From assembly GCF_902726545.1 (NCBI RefSeq), contig NZ_CACVAD010000013.1:1-64000 (forward strand): 64,000 nt of DNA, given 5' to 3'. Shown in pieces: positions 55,494-64,000 of this stretch. The position numbers and the translations under genes are program-made. The notes under the pieces were generated by a model that did no database searches, was not told the DNA's origin, and saw only the letters and a list, made by a program, of their open reading frames with translations. Position 1 is the first letter of the stretch. The number at the start of each line of letters is the position of its first letter. This DNA comes from Yersinia artesiana. GTDB taxonomy: Bacteria > Pseudomonadota > Gammaproteobacteria > Enterobacterales > Enterobacteriaceae.

Positions 55494-56003
55494 ATGGTCT
55501 GGATTGATTACGTCATTATAGGGATTATCGGATTTTCTGCTTTAGTCAGCTTAATCCGGGGTTTTGTCCGTGAAGCATTGTCACTTGTAACATGGGGATG
55601 TGCGTTTTTTGTTGCCAGCCACTTTTACACTTACCTTGCTATCTACTTCACCCGCTTTGAAGATGAAGTGGTTCGCAACGGAATTGCTATCGGCATTTTG
55701 TTCATCGCGACATTGATCGTCGGGGCTATTGTTAACTATGTGATTGGTTCGCTGGTTGAACGTACGGGGTTATCAGGAACGGACAGGGTTTTGGGCATCT
55801 GTTTTGGTGCGCTGCGAGGCGTGTTGATTGTCTCGGCCATGTTGTTCTTTCTGGATACGTTTACCGGCTTCTCGCAGAGTGCTGATTGGAAACAGTCACA
55901 ATTAATCCCGCAGTTCAGTTATATCATCAGGTGGTTCTTTGACTACCTACAGAGCACGTCGAGTTTCTTACCGAATCAATTACCGATTCGGAGCGGCTTA
56001 TGA
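55494..56003 (+). CDS. cvpA: Membrane protein CvpA
   Basis: A 169-residue inner-membrane protein with four hydrophobic segments. The start [20 protein letters not shown] and [20 protein letters not shown] are characteristic. It was named for colicin V production; its basic function is not settled. It lies 12 bp before purF, in the same PurR-controlled operon. Confidence 0.95.
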   Translation: MVWIDYVIIGIIGFSALVSLIRGFVREALSLVTWGCAFFVASHFYTYLAIYFTRFEDEVVRNGIAIGILFIATLIVGAIVNYVIGSLVERTGLSGTDRVLGICFGALRGVLIVSAMLFFLDTFTGFSQSADWKQSQLIPQFSYIIRWFFDYLQSTSSFLPNQLPIRSGL

Positions 56004-56015
56004 GGAAAAGACAAC

Positions 56016-57533
56016 ATGTGCGGTATTGTCGGTATCGCCGGTTTTGCACCGGTAAACCAGTCGATTTATGATGCGTTGACGGTGCTTCAGCACCGAGGCC
56101 AGGATGCTGCGGGCATCGTTACCATTGATGCCCATAATGGGTTCCGGCTGCGTAAAGCAAACGGCTTGGTGAAGGATGTATTTGAAACCCGGCATATGCT
56201 GCGCTTACAGGGGAATATGGGTATTGGCCATGTTCGTTACCCAACAGCAGGCAGCTCCAGTGCTTCCGAGGCTCAGCCTTTCTACGTTAACTCACCGTTT
56301 GGCATCACTTTGGCCCATAACGGTAATCTGACTAACGCTCACCAGCTGAGAAAGGAATTATTCGAAGTTTCTCGCCGTCATGTGAACACCACTTCTGACT
56401 CAGAAATTCTGCTGAATATTTTTGCCAGCGAATTGGACCGTTTCCAGCATTATCCGTTGGAATCTGACAACATTTTTGCCGCTGTTGCCGCTACACATCA
56501 ATTGATTCGTGGTGCCTATGCTTGCGTCGCGATGATCATTGGTCATGGTATGGTTGCTTTCCGTGATCCTAACGGTATTCGCCCGCTGGTTATGGGGAAG
56601 CGCACTCTCGCTGATGGCCGTAATGAATATATGGTCGCTTCTGAAAGTGTGGCGTTGGATACCCTTGGCTTCGAATTCTTGCGTGATGTTGCTCCGGGTG
56701 AAGCGGTATATATCACCGAGAAAGGCCAATTATTCACTCGCCAGTGTGCTGAAAATCCGAAATACAATCCGTGCTTGTTTGAGTATGTTTATTTTGCTCG
56801 CCCCGACTCCTTTATGGATAAAATTTCTGTTTACAGTGCGCGTGTGCGTATGGGCCAGAAGTTAGGCGCAAAAATTGCCAAACAGTGGGAAGACCTGGAT
56901 ATCGATGTTGTGATTCCTATCCCGGAAACTTCCTGTGATATTGCGCTGGAAATCGCCCGTATTCTGGATAAGCCCTACCGCCAGGGGTTTGTGAAAAACC
57001 GTTATGTTGGCCGTACCTTTATCATGCCGGGCCAGCAGGAACGCCGTAAATCAGTGCGCCGTAAACTGAATGCCAACCGTGCAGAATTCCGTGATAAGAA
57101 CGTGTTATTGGTGGATGACTCTATTGTGCGCGGTACCACGTCAGAACAGATCGTTGAAATGGCGCGTGAAGCTGGAGCGAAGAAAGTATATTTCGCTTCT
57201 GCCGCTCCAGAAATTCGTTTCCCGAATGTGTATGGCATAGATATGCCAAGTGCCAATGAATTAATTGCACATGGGCGTGAAGTGGATGAGATTCGTCAGT
57301 TGATCGGTGCAGATGCGCTGATTTTCCAGGATCTTACTGACCTTATCGAGGCGGTACGCGAAGATAACCCAGATATTACTCAGTTCGAGTGCTCAGTCTT
57401 TAACGGCGTTTACGTCACTAAAGATGTGGATCAAAGCTATCTGGAATATCTGGAATCGTTACGTAACGACGATGCGCAAGCATTACGTAGTCATAACGAA
57501 GCGGAAAACCTGGAGATGCATAACGAAGGGTAA
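56016..57533 (+). CDS. purF: Amidophosphoribosyltransferase PurF
   Basis: A 505-residue enzyme catalysing the first step of purine synthesis: PRPP plus glutamine to phosphoribosylamine. The N-terminal nucleophile Cys2 is in [10 protein letters not shown] (Met removed after translation). The class II glutamine amidotransferase half runs to about 230. The phosphoribosyltransferase half has the PRPP loop [14 protein letters not shown]. The length equals E. coli PurF. A terminator follows. Confidence 0.97.
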   Translation: MCGIVGIAGFAPVNQSIYDALTVLQHRGQDAAGIVTIDAHNGFRLRKANGLVKDVFETRHMLRLQGNMGIGHVRYPTAGSSSASEAQPFYVNSPFGITLAHNGNLTNAHQLRKELFEVSRRHVNTTSDSEILLNIFASELDRFQHYPLESDNIFAAVAATHQLIRGAYACVAMIIGHGMVAFRDPNGIRPLVMGKRTLADGRNEYMVASESVALDTLGFEFLRDVAPGEAVYITEKGQLFTRQCAENPKYNPCLFEYVYFARPDSFMDKISVYSARVRMGQKLGAKIAKQWEDLDIDVVIPIPETSCDIALEIARILDKPYRQGFVKNRYVGRTFIMPGQQERRKSVRRKLNANRAEFRDKNVLLVDDSIVRGTTSEQIVEMAREAGAKKVYFASAAPEIRFPNVYGIDMPSANELIAHGREVDEIRQLIGADALIFQDLTDLIEAVREDNPDITQFECSVFNGVYVTKDVDQSYLEYLESLRNDDAQALRSHNEAENLEMHNEG

Positions 57534-57590
57534 TTCACGGTTGTTTTAGTGAAAAGGTGAGAGTGAATCAAAAAGGTGCAACCAGCGTGC

Positions 57591-57610
57591 AGGCGCGGTG
57601 CGCCTTTTTT
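57591..57610 (+). terminator. purF terminator
   Basis: AGGCGC, loop GGT, GCGCCT, with six T at the end, 58 bp past the purF stop. Confidence 0.85.
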
Positions 57611-57752
57611 GTTGCTAACAGAACCCGGAATGATATGGCTAAATGAGCGGGTGGTAATTTGCTAATTGATCTCTGATACGGCAAAGTCTCGCCATATTTC
57701 TTTATGTTATGCTTAATTTATAAAGCATAAAGCCAGCTTGAGGGACTTTTCC

Positions 57753-58325
57753 ATGAAACGACTTATTATCGGTATTAGCGGTGCCAGCGGTGCCATTTAT
57801 GGTGTTCGCCTGTTACAGGTGTTACAGCAGGTCGAGGGCGTGGAAACCCACTTGATTCTTAGTCATGCGGCACGTCAGACATTAGCGCTGGAAACAGATT
57901 TCAGCGTCAAGAATGTGCAGGCGCTAGCGGATGTGGTGCACGATTCGCGCGATATTGCAGCTTGTGTCTCTTCGGGATCGTTCAAGACCTGTGGGATGGT
58001 TATTTTACCTTGTTCAATCAAAACGTTATCTGGCATTGTCCATAGCTATACCGATGGTTTATTGACTCGCGCCGCTGATGTCATATTGAAAGAGCGTCGC
58101 CCATTGGTGCTGTGCGTGCGCGAAACGCCACTGCATTTAGGCCATTTGCGGCTAATGCTACAGGCTGCTGAGTTGGGGGCGGTCCTCATGCCGCCGATGC
58201 CTGCATTTTATCATCGCCCACAGACTATCCAAGATCTGGTTGATCAGACGGTTAATCGGGTCATCGATCAATTCGATATTGAGTTGCCTGAAGATTTATT
58301 TACGCGTTGGCAAGGCGCGAGTTAA
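57753..58325 (+). CDS. ubiX: Flavin prenyltransferase UbiX
   Basis: A 190-residue enzyme that joins dimethylallyl phosphate to reduced FMN, making the cofactor for UbiD in ubiquinone synthesis. FMN-binding GISGASGAIYGVRLL, ILPCSIKTLSGIVHSYTDGL and CVRETPLHLGHLRLM are typical. GAGGG lies upstream of the ATG at 57753; a start at 57738 adds five residues without support. Own unit between the purF terminator and hisJ. Confidence 0.95.
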   Translation: MKRLIIGISGASGAIYGVRLLQVLQQVEGVETHLILSHAARQTLALETDFSVKNVQALADVVHDSRDIAACVSSGSFKTCGMVILPCSIKTLSGIVHSYTDGLLTRAADVILKERRPLVLCVRETPLHLGHLRLMLQAAELGAVLMPPMPAFYHRPQTIQDLVDQTVNRVIDQFDIELPEDLFTRWQGAS

Positions 58326-58617
58326 CATTTATCCCTCAATTGATACATTTGTGCAACATCGCACTGAAATGGGGCGCATTATGCACCACAATGATGCTGT
58401 TTCAGAGTGCGTACTTGTTGCATAGATTTCGTATTCAGTTTTTGCCTACGACCCTATGCCTGCATTTAACGGTAATTATGCCTGTAAAGTGGTGATGACA
58501 TTTGTTTTTCCTCCCAATGATTACTGGCACGATTACTGCAAATTGATTTATGGACGCTATGGGTTGTACAAAAACTAACGCGGTTTGCGGCATCGAAAAT
58601 CAATTTGAGGGTTATGT
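58326..58617 (+). other. ubiX-hisJ intergenic region
   Basis: A 292-bp stretch that should hold the hisJ promoter. Two short open frames running from ubiX (58240-58495) are not gene-like. No argT gene is present here, whereas E. coli has argT at this place. Confidence 0.5.
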
Positions 58618-59400
58618 ATGAATAAGAAAATTTTGGTTCTGCCTCTCGTATTAGCATTGGCTGCTACCAGCACTGCTTTTGCTGCTATTCCTAAGGATAT
58701 CAAAATTGGTACAGATCCAACTTATGCTCCTTTCGAATCAAAAAATGCCAGTGGTGAGCTGGTAGGTTTTGATATCGATTTAGCCAAAGAGTTGTGCAAT
58801 CGGATTGATACCAAATGTACTTTTGTTGAAAGTGATTTCGATGCACTTATTCCATCGCTGAAAGCTAAAAAAATTGATGCCATTATCTCCTCACTTTCCA
58901 TTACTGAAAAACGCCAAAAAGAAATTGCTTTCACCGACAAACTTTATGCAGCTAATGCCCGCTTGATTGCGCCGAAAGACAGCAAAATTGAGCCAACATT
59001 GGTGGCGTTGAAAGGCAAACGTGTTGGTGTATTACAAGGTTCGACTCAGGAAGCATTTGCAAATGCTGAGTGGCAGCCAAAAGGCATAGATGTTGTCGCC
59101 TATCAGAATCAGGATTTAATTTACTCCGACTTAAGTTCTGGTCGTATTGATGCTGCTTTTCAGGATGAAGTTGCAGGTAGTGAGGGTTTCCTGAAACAAG
59201 ATGCAGGTAAGGGTTATGCCTTCGCCGGCCCATCAGTTAAAAATGATGAATTCTTTGGGGTAGGTACGGGTATGGGCCTGCGTAAAGATGACGCTGAACT
59301 GAAAGCCGCGCTGGATAAAGCCTTTGCAGAAATGCGCAAAGATGGCACCTACGATAAACTTGCGAAAAAATATTTCGATTTCGATGTTTACGGCGGTTAA
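58618..59400 (+). CDS. hisJ: Periplasmic histidine/lysine/arginine/ornithine-binding protein
   Basis: A 260-residue solute-binding protein. The signal peptide ends about residue 22 (STAFA). [31 protein letters not shown] with the disulfide pair [19 protein letters not shown] and RIDAAFQDE fit HisJ/ArgT. The sequence seems nearer HisJ. It captures cationic amino acids for HisQMP. Only one binding protein is encoded here, so it may cover the ligands of both HisJ and ArgT. Confidence 0.92.
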   Translation: MNKKILVLPLVLALAATSTAFAAIPKDIKIGTDPTYAPFESKNASGELVGFDIDLAKELCNRIDTKCTFVESDFDALIPSLKAKKIDAIISSLSITEKRQKEIAFTDKLYAANARLIAPKDSKIEPTLVALKGKRVGVLQGSTQEAFANAEWQPKGIDVVAYQNQDLIYSDLSSGRIDAAFQDEVAGSEGFLKQDAGKGYAFAGPSVKNDEFFGVGTGMGLRKDDAELKAALDKAFAEMRKDGTYDKLAKKYFDFDVYGG

Positions 59401-59412
59401 TTCCGTTTGCTG

Positions 59413-59447
59413 TAACGGCCTCTGCCTAAATAGGGCAGGGGCCGTTA
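59413..59447 (+). repeat. Stem-loop between hisJ and hisQ
   Basis: TAACGGCCTCTGCC (59413-59426) and GGCAGGGGCCGTTA (59434-59447) pair over 14 bases with one G-U and a 7-base loop. It is placed to protect the hisJ message and lower expression of the membrane genes, as intercistronic hairpins do in other binding-protein operons. Confidence 0.8.
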
Positions 59448-59504
59448 TGGGGCAATCCAAAGTCATTAACCAGACTCCTTACTCAGTAAAAGAGGATAAC
59501 CCAG

Positions 59505-60191
59505 ATGCTGGATGGATATTCCAAACTGATATTTGAAGGTGCGCTGGTGACGCTGGAGTTGGCACTGTGCTCAGTGCTGCTGTCAGTGATTATCGGCTTA
59601 ATAGGTGCCGGTGGGAAATTATCGTCAAATCGGCTGTTATCTGGCTTATTTGAGTGCTATACCACGCTGATACGTGGCGTTCCTGATTTAGTTTTGATGT
59701 TGCTTATCTTCTATGGTTTGCAGATAGTCCTAAATAGCATTACTGAATCCCTTGGTTTTGCGCAAATCAATATTGATCCCCTCTCAGCTGGGATTATCAC
59801 CCTCGGTTTTATCTATGGTGCTTATTTCACTGAAACATTCCGTGGCGCTTATATGGCGGTTCCAACCGGCCAGATTGAAGCCGCCAGAGCATTTGGTTTC
59901 TCTTCCAGCCAGATTTTCCGCAGAATTATGTTCCCTGCCATGATGCGTTATGCGCTGCCAGGCATTGGTAATAATTGGCAAGTTATTCTCAAGGCGACGG
60001 CATTAGTCTCTATTTTGGGATTGAATGATGTGGTTAAAGCCACCCAGTTAGCTGGAAAGGGCACTTATCAGCCATTCTTCTTCGCTTTGGTGGCGGGTGT
60101 GGTTTATCTCATTTTCACCACCTTATCCAATGGTGTTTTACTGTGGTTGGAACGGCACTATTCCCAAGGGGTGAAGAGGGCTGAATTATGA
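59505..60191 (+). CDS. hisQ: Histidine/cationic amino acid ABC permease HisQ
   Basis: A 228-residue inner-membrane permease of the polar amino acid family with about five spans. The EAA loop that contacts the ATPase reads GQIEAARAFGFSSSQIF. It pairs with HisM. It starts 104 bp after hisJ, past the stem-loop, and its stop overlaps hisM by 4 bp. Confidence 0.95.
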   Translation: MLDGYSKLIFEGALVTLELALCSVLLSVIIGLIGAGGKLSSNRLLSGLFECYTTLIRGVPDLVLMLLIFYGLQIVLNSITESLGFAQINIDPLSAGIITLGFIYGAYFTETFRGAYMAVPTGQIEAARAFGFSSSQIFRRIMFPAMMRYALPGIGNNWQVILKATALVSILGLNDVVKATQLAGKGTYQPFFFALVAGVVYLIFTTLSNGVLLWLERHYSQGVKRAEL

Positions 60192-60904
60192 TTGATATCT
60201 TACATCAATATTGGCAAGCCCTGCTTTGGAGTGATGGTTATCGATTTACCGGCATGGCTGTTACCCTATGGCTATTAATTAGCTCAGTCGTGATGGGCGG
60301 ATTGCTGGCAATACCGTTGGCGGTGGCGCGTGTTGCCGAGCGGCGCTGGATTCGCTTACCGGTGTGGATATTTACTTATATTTTTCGCGGTACGCCATTA
60401 TATGTGCAATTGCTGGTGTTCTATTCTGGCATGTACAGCCTGGAGATAGTCCGAGGCAACGATCTACTTAATGCATTCTTCCGCAGTGGATTGAATTGTA
60501 CTATTTTGGCCTTGACGCTAAATACCTGTGCTTACACCACCGAGATATTCGCCGGCGCTATTCGTTCGGTGCCCCATGGTGAAATTGAAGCAGCAAGAGC
60601 CTATGGTTTCTCGCGCTTTAAAATGTATCGTTGCATTATTTTACCTTCCGCACTGCGTATTGCTTTACCCGCCTATAGTAATGAAGTTATTTTAATGCTG
60701 CATTCTACCGCGTTGGCTTTTACCGCCACGGTGCCAGATATACTGAAAATAGCGCGCGATATTAACGCTGCGACTTATCAACCGTTTTATGCTTTTGGTA
60801 TTGCTGCCGTACTTTATCTGATTATCTCCTTTACGCTGATTAGCCTGTTCCGCCAGGCAGAGAAACGTTGGCTGGTACATATAAAACCTCAGGCATCGCA
60901 TTAA
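60188..60904 (+). CDS. hisM: Histidine/cationic amino acid ABC permease HisM
   Basis: A 238-residue permease, partner of HisQ. The EAA loop is [17 protein letters not shown], and [20 protein letters not shown] is typical of the family. Overlaps hisQ by 4 bp and ends 14 bp before the hisP ATG. Confidence 0.95.
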   Translation: MIDILHQYWQALLWSDGYRFTGMAVTLWLLISSVVMGGLLAIPLAVARVAERRWIRLPVWIFTYIFRGTPLYVQLLVFYSGMYSLEIVRGNDLLNAFFRSGLNCTILALTLNTCAYTTEIFAGAIRSVPHGEIEAARAYGFSRFKMYRCIILPSALRIALPAYSNEVILMLHSTALAFTATVPDILKIARDINAATYQPFYAFGIAAVLYLIISFTLISLFRQAEKRWLVHIKPQASH

Positions 60905-60918
60905 GTACGGAGAACCTT

Positions 60919-61716
60919 ATGACTGACATATTAGAATCTAAAAAAGTTGCAACCAAACTGTCTGTGACGGAATTGCATAAGCGCTATGGGGAGCATGAGG
61001 TCTTAAAAGGCGTTTCACTCTCAGCCAAAGCAGGGGACGTTATTTCCATTATTGGTTCGTCTGGATCGGGGAAAAGTACCTTTTTACGTTGTATCAATTT
61101 CCTGGAAAAACCCAGTGAAGGGTCGATCAGCGTCAATAATCAGGATATCCGATTGGTGCGCGATAAAGACGGGCAATTAAAAGTCTTTGATAAAAAAGAG
61201 CTGCAATTACTGCGCACTCGACTGACGATGGTATTCCAGCATTTTAATTTATGGAGCCATATGACGGTGCTGGAAAATGTGATGGAAGCGCCAGTCCAGG
61301 TATTAGGGCTAAGTAAATCAGTAGCCAAAGAGCGTGCTATCCGTTATCTGGATAAAGTCGGCATTGATGAGCGTGCGCGAGCCAAATATCCAGTACATCT
61401 TTCCGGTGGTCAACAGCAACGTGTCTCTATTGCGCGGGCATTGGCGATGGAGCCGGACGTATTGCTATTTGACGAGCCGACTTCTGCGCTCGACCCGGAA
61501 CTGGTCGGTGAAGTTTTGCGAATAATGCAAAAACTGGCAGAAGAAGGGAAAACCATGGTAGTGGTGACCCACGAAATGGAGTTTGCCCGCCATGTTTCCA
61601 GCCATGTTATTTTCCTGCACCAAGGGTTAATCGAAGAAGAAGGCCCGCCCGCCGAGCTGTTTGGCCATCCTAAAAGTCCTCGTTTGCAGCAGTTTCTTTC
61701 TGGTGCATTGAAGTAA
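60919..61716 (+). CDS. hisP: Histidine/cationic amino acid ABC ATPase HisP
   Basis: A 265-residue ABC ATPase. Walker [15 protein letters not shown], signature [15 protein letters not shown], Walker [16 protein letters not shown], switch His in [14 protein letters not shown]. It dimerises under HisQM. The ATG at 60919 has CGGAG upstream; a start at 60868 inside hisM is rejected. The N-terminal eight residues beyond E. coli HisP are hydrophilic. A strong hairpin follows. Confidence 0.96.
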   Translation: MTDILESKKVATKLSVTELHKRYGEHEVLKGVSLSAKAGDVISIIGSSGSGKSTFLRCINFLEKPSEGSISVNNQDIRLVRDKDGQLKVFDKKELQLLRTRLTMVFQHFNLWSHMTVLENVMEAPVQVLGLSKSVAKERAIRYLDKVGIDERARAKYPVHLSGGQQQRVSIARALAMEPDVLLFDEPTSALDPELVGEVLRIMQKLAEEGKTMVVVTHEMEFARHVSSHVIFLHQGLIEEEGPPAELFGHPKSPRLQQFLSGALK

Positions 61717-61723
61717 TTTATTC

Positions 61724-61754
61724 CGATGAGATGAGCGTGATGTTCATCTCATCG
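61724..61754 (+). terminator. hisP hairpin
   Basis: CGATGAGATGA (61724-61734) and TCATCTCATCG (61744-61754) form a perfect 11-bp stem with a 9-base loop. The tail (TTATAT) is only partly T-rich. Confidence 0.6.
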
Positions 61755-61834
61755 TTATATCAATTCCCCGCAATATACTATTCCTTCTGCAAAATTATTT
61801 AATTCTGCAAGAACGGACTTGAAGCATAGATATT

Positions 61835-62743
61835 TTATGGAATGGGTTTGTGCAACACATTACGTAGCGCTTCTTCCAGTTCGAAATAACGGAAGGCAAA
61901 ACCGGCTTCTTCCAAACGTTTTGGGATCGCCCGCTGCCCACCTAATACCATAGTTGCAGATTCTCCTAGCAATAAGCGAATTGCTGCCGCAGGAGTACGA
62001 ATAACCGCAGGGCGATCTAATACCTCGGCCAGAGTGGCAATAAATTGCTCATTATGGACCGGATAAGGGGAAACCATATTAAATGGGCCGCTAAGGCCAT
62101 CGGTGGTCAGTAAATAATGAATACCATGAATCATATCATCTATATGTATCCACGGCAGGTATTGGCGACCATCCCCGATCGGGCCGCCTAGCCCAAGACG
62201 CAACAGCGGTACCATTTTAGCTAATGCTCCACCATGTGGAGCCAATACGATGCCAGTGCGCAGTAGACAAACCCGAGTGTGCTGACTTGCAGCAGCTCTG
62301 GCGAGATTCTCCCAGCGCTCACATAACATATGAGTAAACTCATCATGAGGGACTTCATCTTCGGTAACCACGGCTTGCCCCTGGTCACCATAAAACCCGA
62401 CGGCTGATCCTGAAATAAAGACGGCTGGCGGCTGACTACTGGCTCTAATTAATGTTGTCAGTCTTTCCGTTATTTGCCAGCGACTCTGACATAAGATCTC
62501 TTTCTGTTGCGGCGTCCAGCGCTTTTCCGCAATAGGTTCGCCCGCCAGATTGATAACGGCATCAAAATTATTGAGGTCATGTTGGTCATCTAATGTCGAC
62601 CAGCAGGTGACTTGTGAACCAAGCACGTCTTTCGCCCGTTGGGGATCGCGGGTTAAAACTGTTATTTGATGGGCTTGCGATAAAAGGAAGGCGGTCAGAC
62701 TGCGCCCGATCAGTCCTGTAGCTCCAGTGATTACAATACGCAT
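61835..62743 (-). CDS. yfcH: NAD-dependent epimerase-like protein YfcH
   Basis: A 302-residue member of the atypical SDR39U1 family. The nucleotide-binding start [16 protein letters not shown] and [20 protein letters not shown] are diagnostic, with [11 protein letters not shown] and [16 protein letters not shown]. Function unknown. The ATG at 62743 has GGAG 7 bp upstream. The open frame continues to 63022 without family likeness, through an ERIC-like remnant that begins 13 bp upstream of the ATG. Confidence 0.93.
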   Translation of the reverse strand: MRIVITGATGLIGRSLTAFLLSQAHQITVLTRDPQRAKDVLGSQVTCWSTLDDQHDLNNFDAVINLAGEPIAEKRWTPQQKEILCQSRWQITERLTTLIRASSQPPAVFISGSAVGFYGDQGQAVVTEDEVPHDEFTHMLCERWENLARAAASQHTRVCLLRTGIVLAPHGGALAKMVPLLRLGLGGPIGDGRQYLPWIHIDDMIHGIHYLLTTDGLSGPFNMVSPYPVHNEQFIATLAEVLDRPAVIRTPAAAIRLLLGESATMVLGGQRAIPKRLEEAGFAFRYFELEEALRNVLHKPIP

Positions 62744-62755
62744 AGCCAATCTCCG

Positions 62756-62808
62756 TATATGCCCTTCTGACTTAATGCTTACCTGCAACTCCACGTTCTT
62801 TGGGGATA
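62756..62808. repeat. Possible internally deleted ERIC remnant
   Basis: TACCTGCAACTCCACGTTCT then TTGGGGATA strongly resembles the end of the ERIC at 47701-47828 (TACCTGCAACTTCAACGATT, TTGGGGATA). The left end TATATGCCC resembles the other ERIC terminus. If real it has lost about 75 bp of the middle. Confidence 0.45.
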
Positions 62809-63250
62809 GCGGTAGCCTGATTTCTTTTTTAGCATAGGTTATCTTGCGCTCTTCTCCCACGACGCTGAGCACATCCTGAGTGAAATTTTTAGCAAAATAA
62901 AAATAATAACTAAATAAATTTGCTGATCTATCCGATGAATACAGGATTGAATACTCGGCTATTACCCATTGCGTAGTTGAACGGTCAGGACTATGTACCT
63001 TATTGTTTCTGAACGCGAACAATGGTTATAAGTCTTACCGATGACGACAAAGCTCTGAATTCGCGATTTTCTGCTAGAGTCAATATACTCATCGGTATGG
63101 AAAAGAGGCCATCTGTCTCTTTCACCTTGTAATGTTGGATATTTTATAAATAAAAGTTGAGTATTTCATAAAAACTCACGGCGGCTTATAAATCCTCTGG
63201 TTGAGGTCAGCTTGCTGCCTCATTGTTGTCCATACACTTTTCAGGTGCGC
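62809..63250. other. yfcH to EAL-gene intergenic region
   Basis: About 440 bp with divergent promoters expected. The yfcH frame stays open to 63022 and the EAL frame is open from 63212, but neither extension looks like the families. No hairpin terminator or operator stands out. Confidence 0.5.
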
Positions 63251-63943
63251 ATGAAGCTAAACATTGAAGTTAATTGTTCTTATGTGTGTGAACCCATACA
63301 TAAGCAAGACGGTAGTTTATTAGCGGTAGAGCTATTGAGCCGATTTTCAGCTAAGTCGGTAGATTTACCCATCGATGTTGAAGATTTTATTAATAAATTG
63401 GATATCGATGGAAAGACCGATTTATTCCAGGATCAATTACGCGCAGTGAAAGTTTATAGCGAGTGGTTTATCACTCATAATGTTCTGCTTTCAATTAATA
63501 TCGATTTTGACTTGGCAAGCGTGATTGTTACTGATGAGTCAACCCGTCTGATGCTTGACGAATTGCCTTTTTTACGCTTGGAAATAATGGAAACATTTTC
63601 CAATTTATCTGATGGAATGAATAATCCGCTGTTACGCGATATGGCTGAGCGCTATCCGCTATGGCTGGATGACCTTGGCAGCGGTGGCTCTACCTTAAAT
63701 GCGGTCACTGCCAATATTTTCGAATATGTGAAAATTGATAAGCATTTCTTCTGGCAGCACAATAAGCATACCTTCCCGATTTTGATCAATAATATTAAGA
63801 AATACTGCCTCGGGGTGATTGTGGTTGGCGTAGAAAACCAGGATGAATCGGAGCAACTTAAAGGCAGTAATATTGATGCAATGCAGGGATATTTATTCAA
63901 TCAGCTGACACTGGATGAATTGGTATCGCAATCTTTGCTTTAA
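63251..63943 (+). CDS. EAL-domain protein of the PdeH (YhjH) type, probably degenerate
   Basis: A 230-residue stand-alone EAL domain. It aligns with E. coli PdeH: CEPIHKQDGSLLAVELLSRF, SINIDFDL, LRLEIMETF, PLWLDDLGSGGSTL, YVKIDKHFF, and QGYLF. Metal and substrate positions are mostly kept (Glu in VELL, Asn in INID, Glu in EIME, DD, Lys in KID). The EGVE motif is VGVE: the first Glu, thought to act as or near the general base in active enzymes, is Val. It may therefore bind rather than cut cyclic di-GMP. The ATG at 63251 is preferred; a TTG at 63212 is possible. Confidence 0.85.
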   Translation: MKLNIEVNCSYVCEPIHKQDGSLLAVELLSRFSAKSVDLPIDVEDFINKLDIDGKTDLFQDQLRAVKVYSEWFITHNVLLSINIDFDLASVIVTDESTRLMLDELPFLRLEIMETFSNLSDGMNNPLLRDMAERYPLWLDDLGSGGSTLNAVTANIFEYVKIDKHFFWQHNKHTFPILINNIKKYCLGVIVVGVENQDESEQLKGSNIDAMQGYLFNQLTLDELVSQSLL

Positions 63944-63971
63944 CACTCTCCCTCCCATCTTATCTTGCGCA

Positions 63972-64000
63972 ATGCTGACATTATTCTTTTATGTCGGCAT
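63972..64000 (+). terminator. Hairpin after the EAL gene at window edge
   Basis: ATGCTGACAT (63972-63981) and ATGTCGGCAT (63991-64000) pair over ten bases with one G-U pair. The window ends at the stem, so a T-tract cannot be judged. Confidence 0.5.

Noticed and set aside
62744-63022. N-terminal extension of yfcH
   Set aside because: The family begins at the Rossmann motif [10 protein letters not shown]; the extension passes through the ERIC-like remnant.
1-64000. CRISPR array, insertion sequence or prophage
   Set aside because: No evenly spaced direct repeats, transposase, integrase or phage structural gene was found on either strand.

Overview
The window is chromosomal DNA of an enterobacterium, almost certainly a Yersinia. 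Gene order from mlaA and fadL to yfcH follows the Escherichia coli 52-53 min region, but in the reverse direction. Three copies of the ERIC repeat (one full-length at exactly 127 bp, one carrying a 75-bp insert as described for yersiniae) and separate ccmH and ccmI genes fit Yersinia. The species cannot be fixed from the sequence; an enterocolitica-like species is my guess. Nearly every backbone protein is recognisable by recalled family sequence; no database search was run.

Layout. 1-2.8 kb: the end of an A+T-rich LuxR-type regulator, a type I GAPDH and a GlxA-type AraC regulator, lying on the 3' side of tRNA-Arg(CCT) (argW, a known integration site). 3.4-10.6 kb: cytochrome c maturation operon ccmABCDEFGHI. 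10.6-18 kb: mlaA, a MazEF-type toxin-antitoxin pair, fadL, yfcZ and fadIJ, with FadR-type operators at fadL and fadI. 18.4-28.2 kb: sixA, smrB, prmB, aroC, mepA, yfcA, epmC, yfcL, mnmC and fabB, the last with overlapping FadR and FabR sites.

28.2-38.1 kb is an accessory block between fabB and flk: a PAS-GGDEF diguanylate cyclase, an amino-acid racemase, a beta-glucoside PTS operon (IIB, IIC, GH1 phospho-beta-glucosidase, IIA, porin) with a divergent LacI-type regulator, and a YbiR-like permease. After flk (38.2-39.2 kb) comes a second block (39.5-47.8 kb): the scsABCD thiol-redox/copper-tolerance operon and two mirror-image regulator/EamA-exporter modules.

47.9-63.9 kb returns to backbone: pdxB, usg, truA, dedA, accD, folC, dedD, cvpA, purF (with a perfect PUR box), ubiX, hisJQMP, yfcH, and an EAL-domain protein of PdeH type whose EGVE motif is altered.

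The genes form several functional sets: fatty-acid uptake, degradation and synthesis under FadR/FabR (fadL, fadIJ, fabB, accD); periplasmic thiol chemistry (ccmG, ccmH, scsB, scsC, scsD); cyclic-di-GMP turnover (GGDEF and EAL proteins); and beta-glucoside uptake with likely CRP control. I found no prophage, insertion sequence or CRISPR array. The most unusual structures are a toxin-antitoxin cassette bracketed by two copies of the same terminator, ERIC elements abutting start codons (one supplying the end of a reading frame), a 49-bp dispersed repeat, and paired CRP-like sites forming a perfect inverted repeat.
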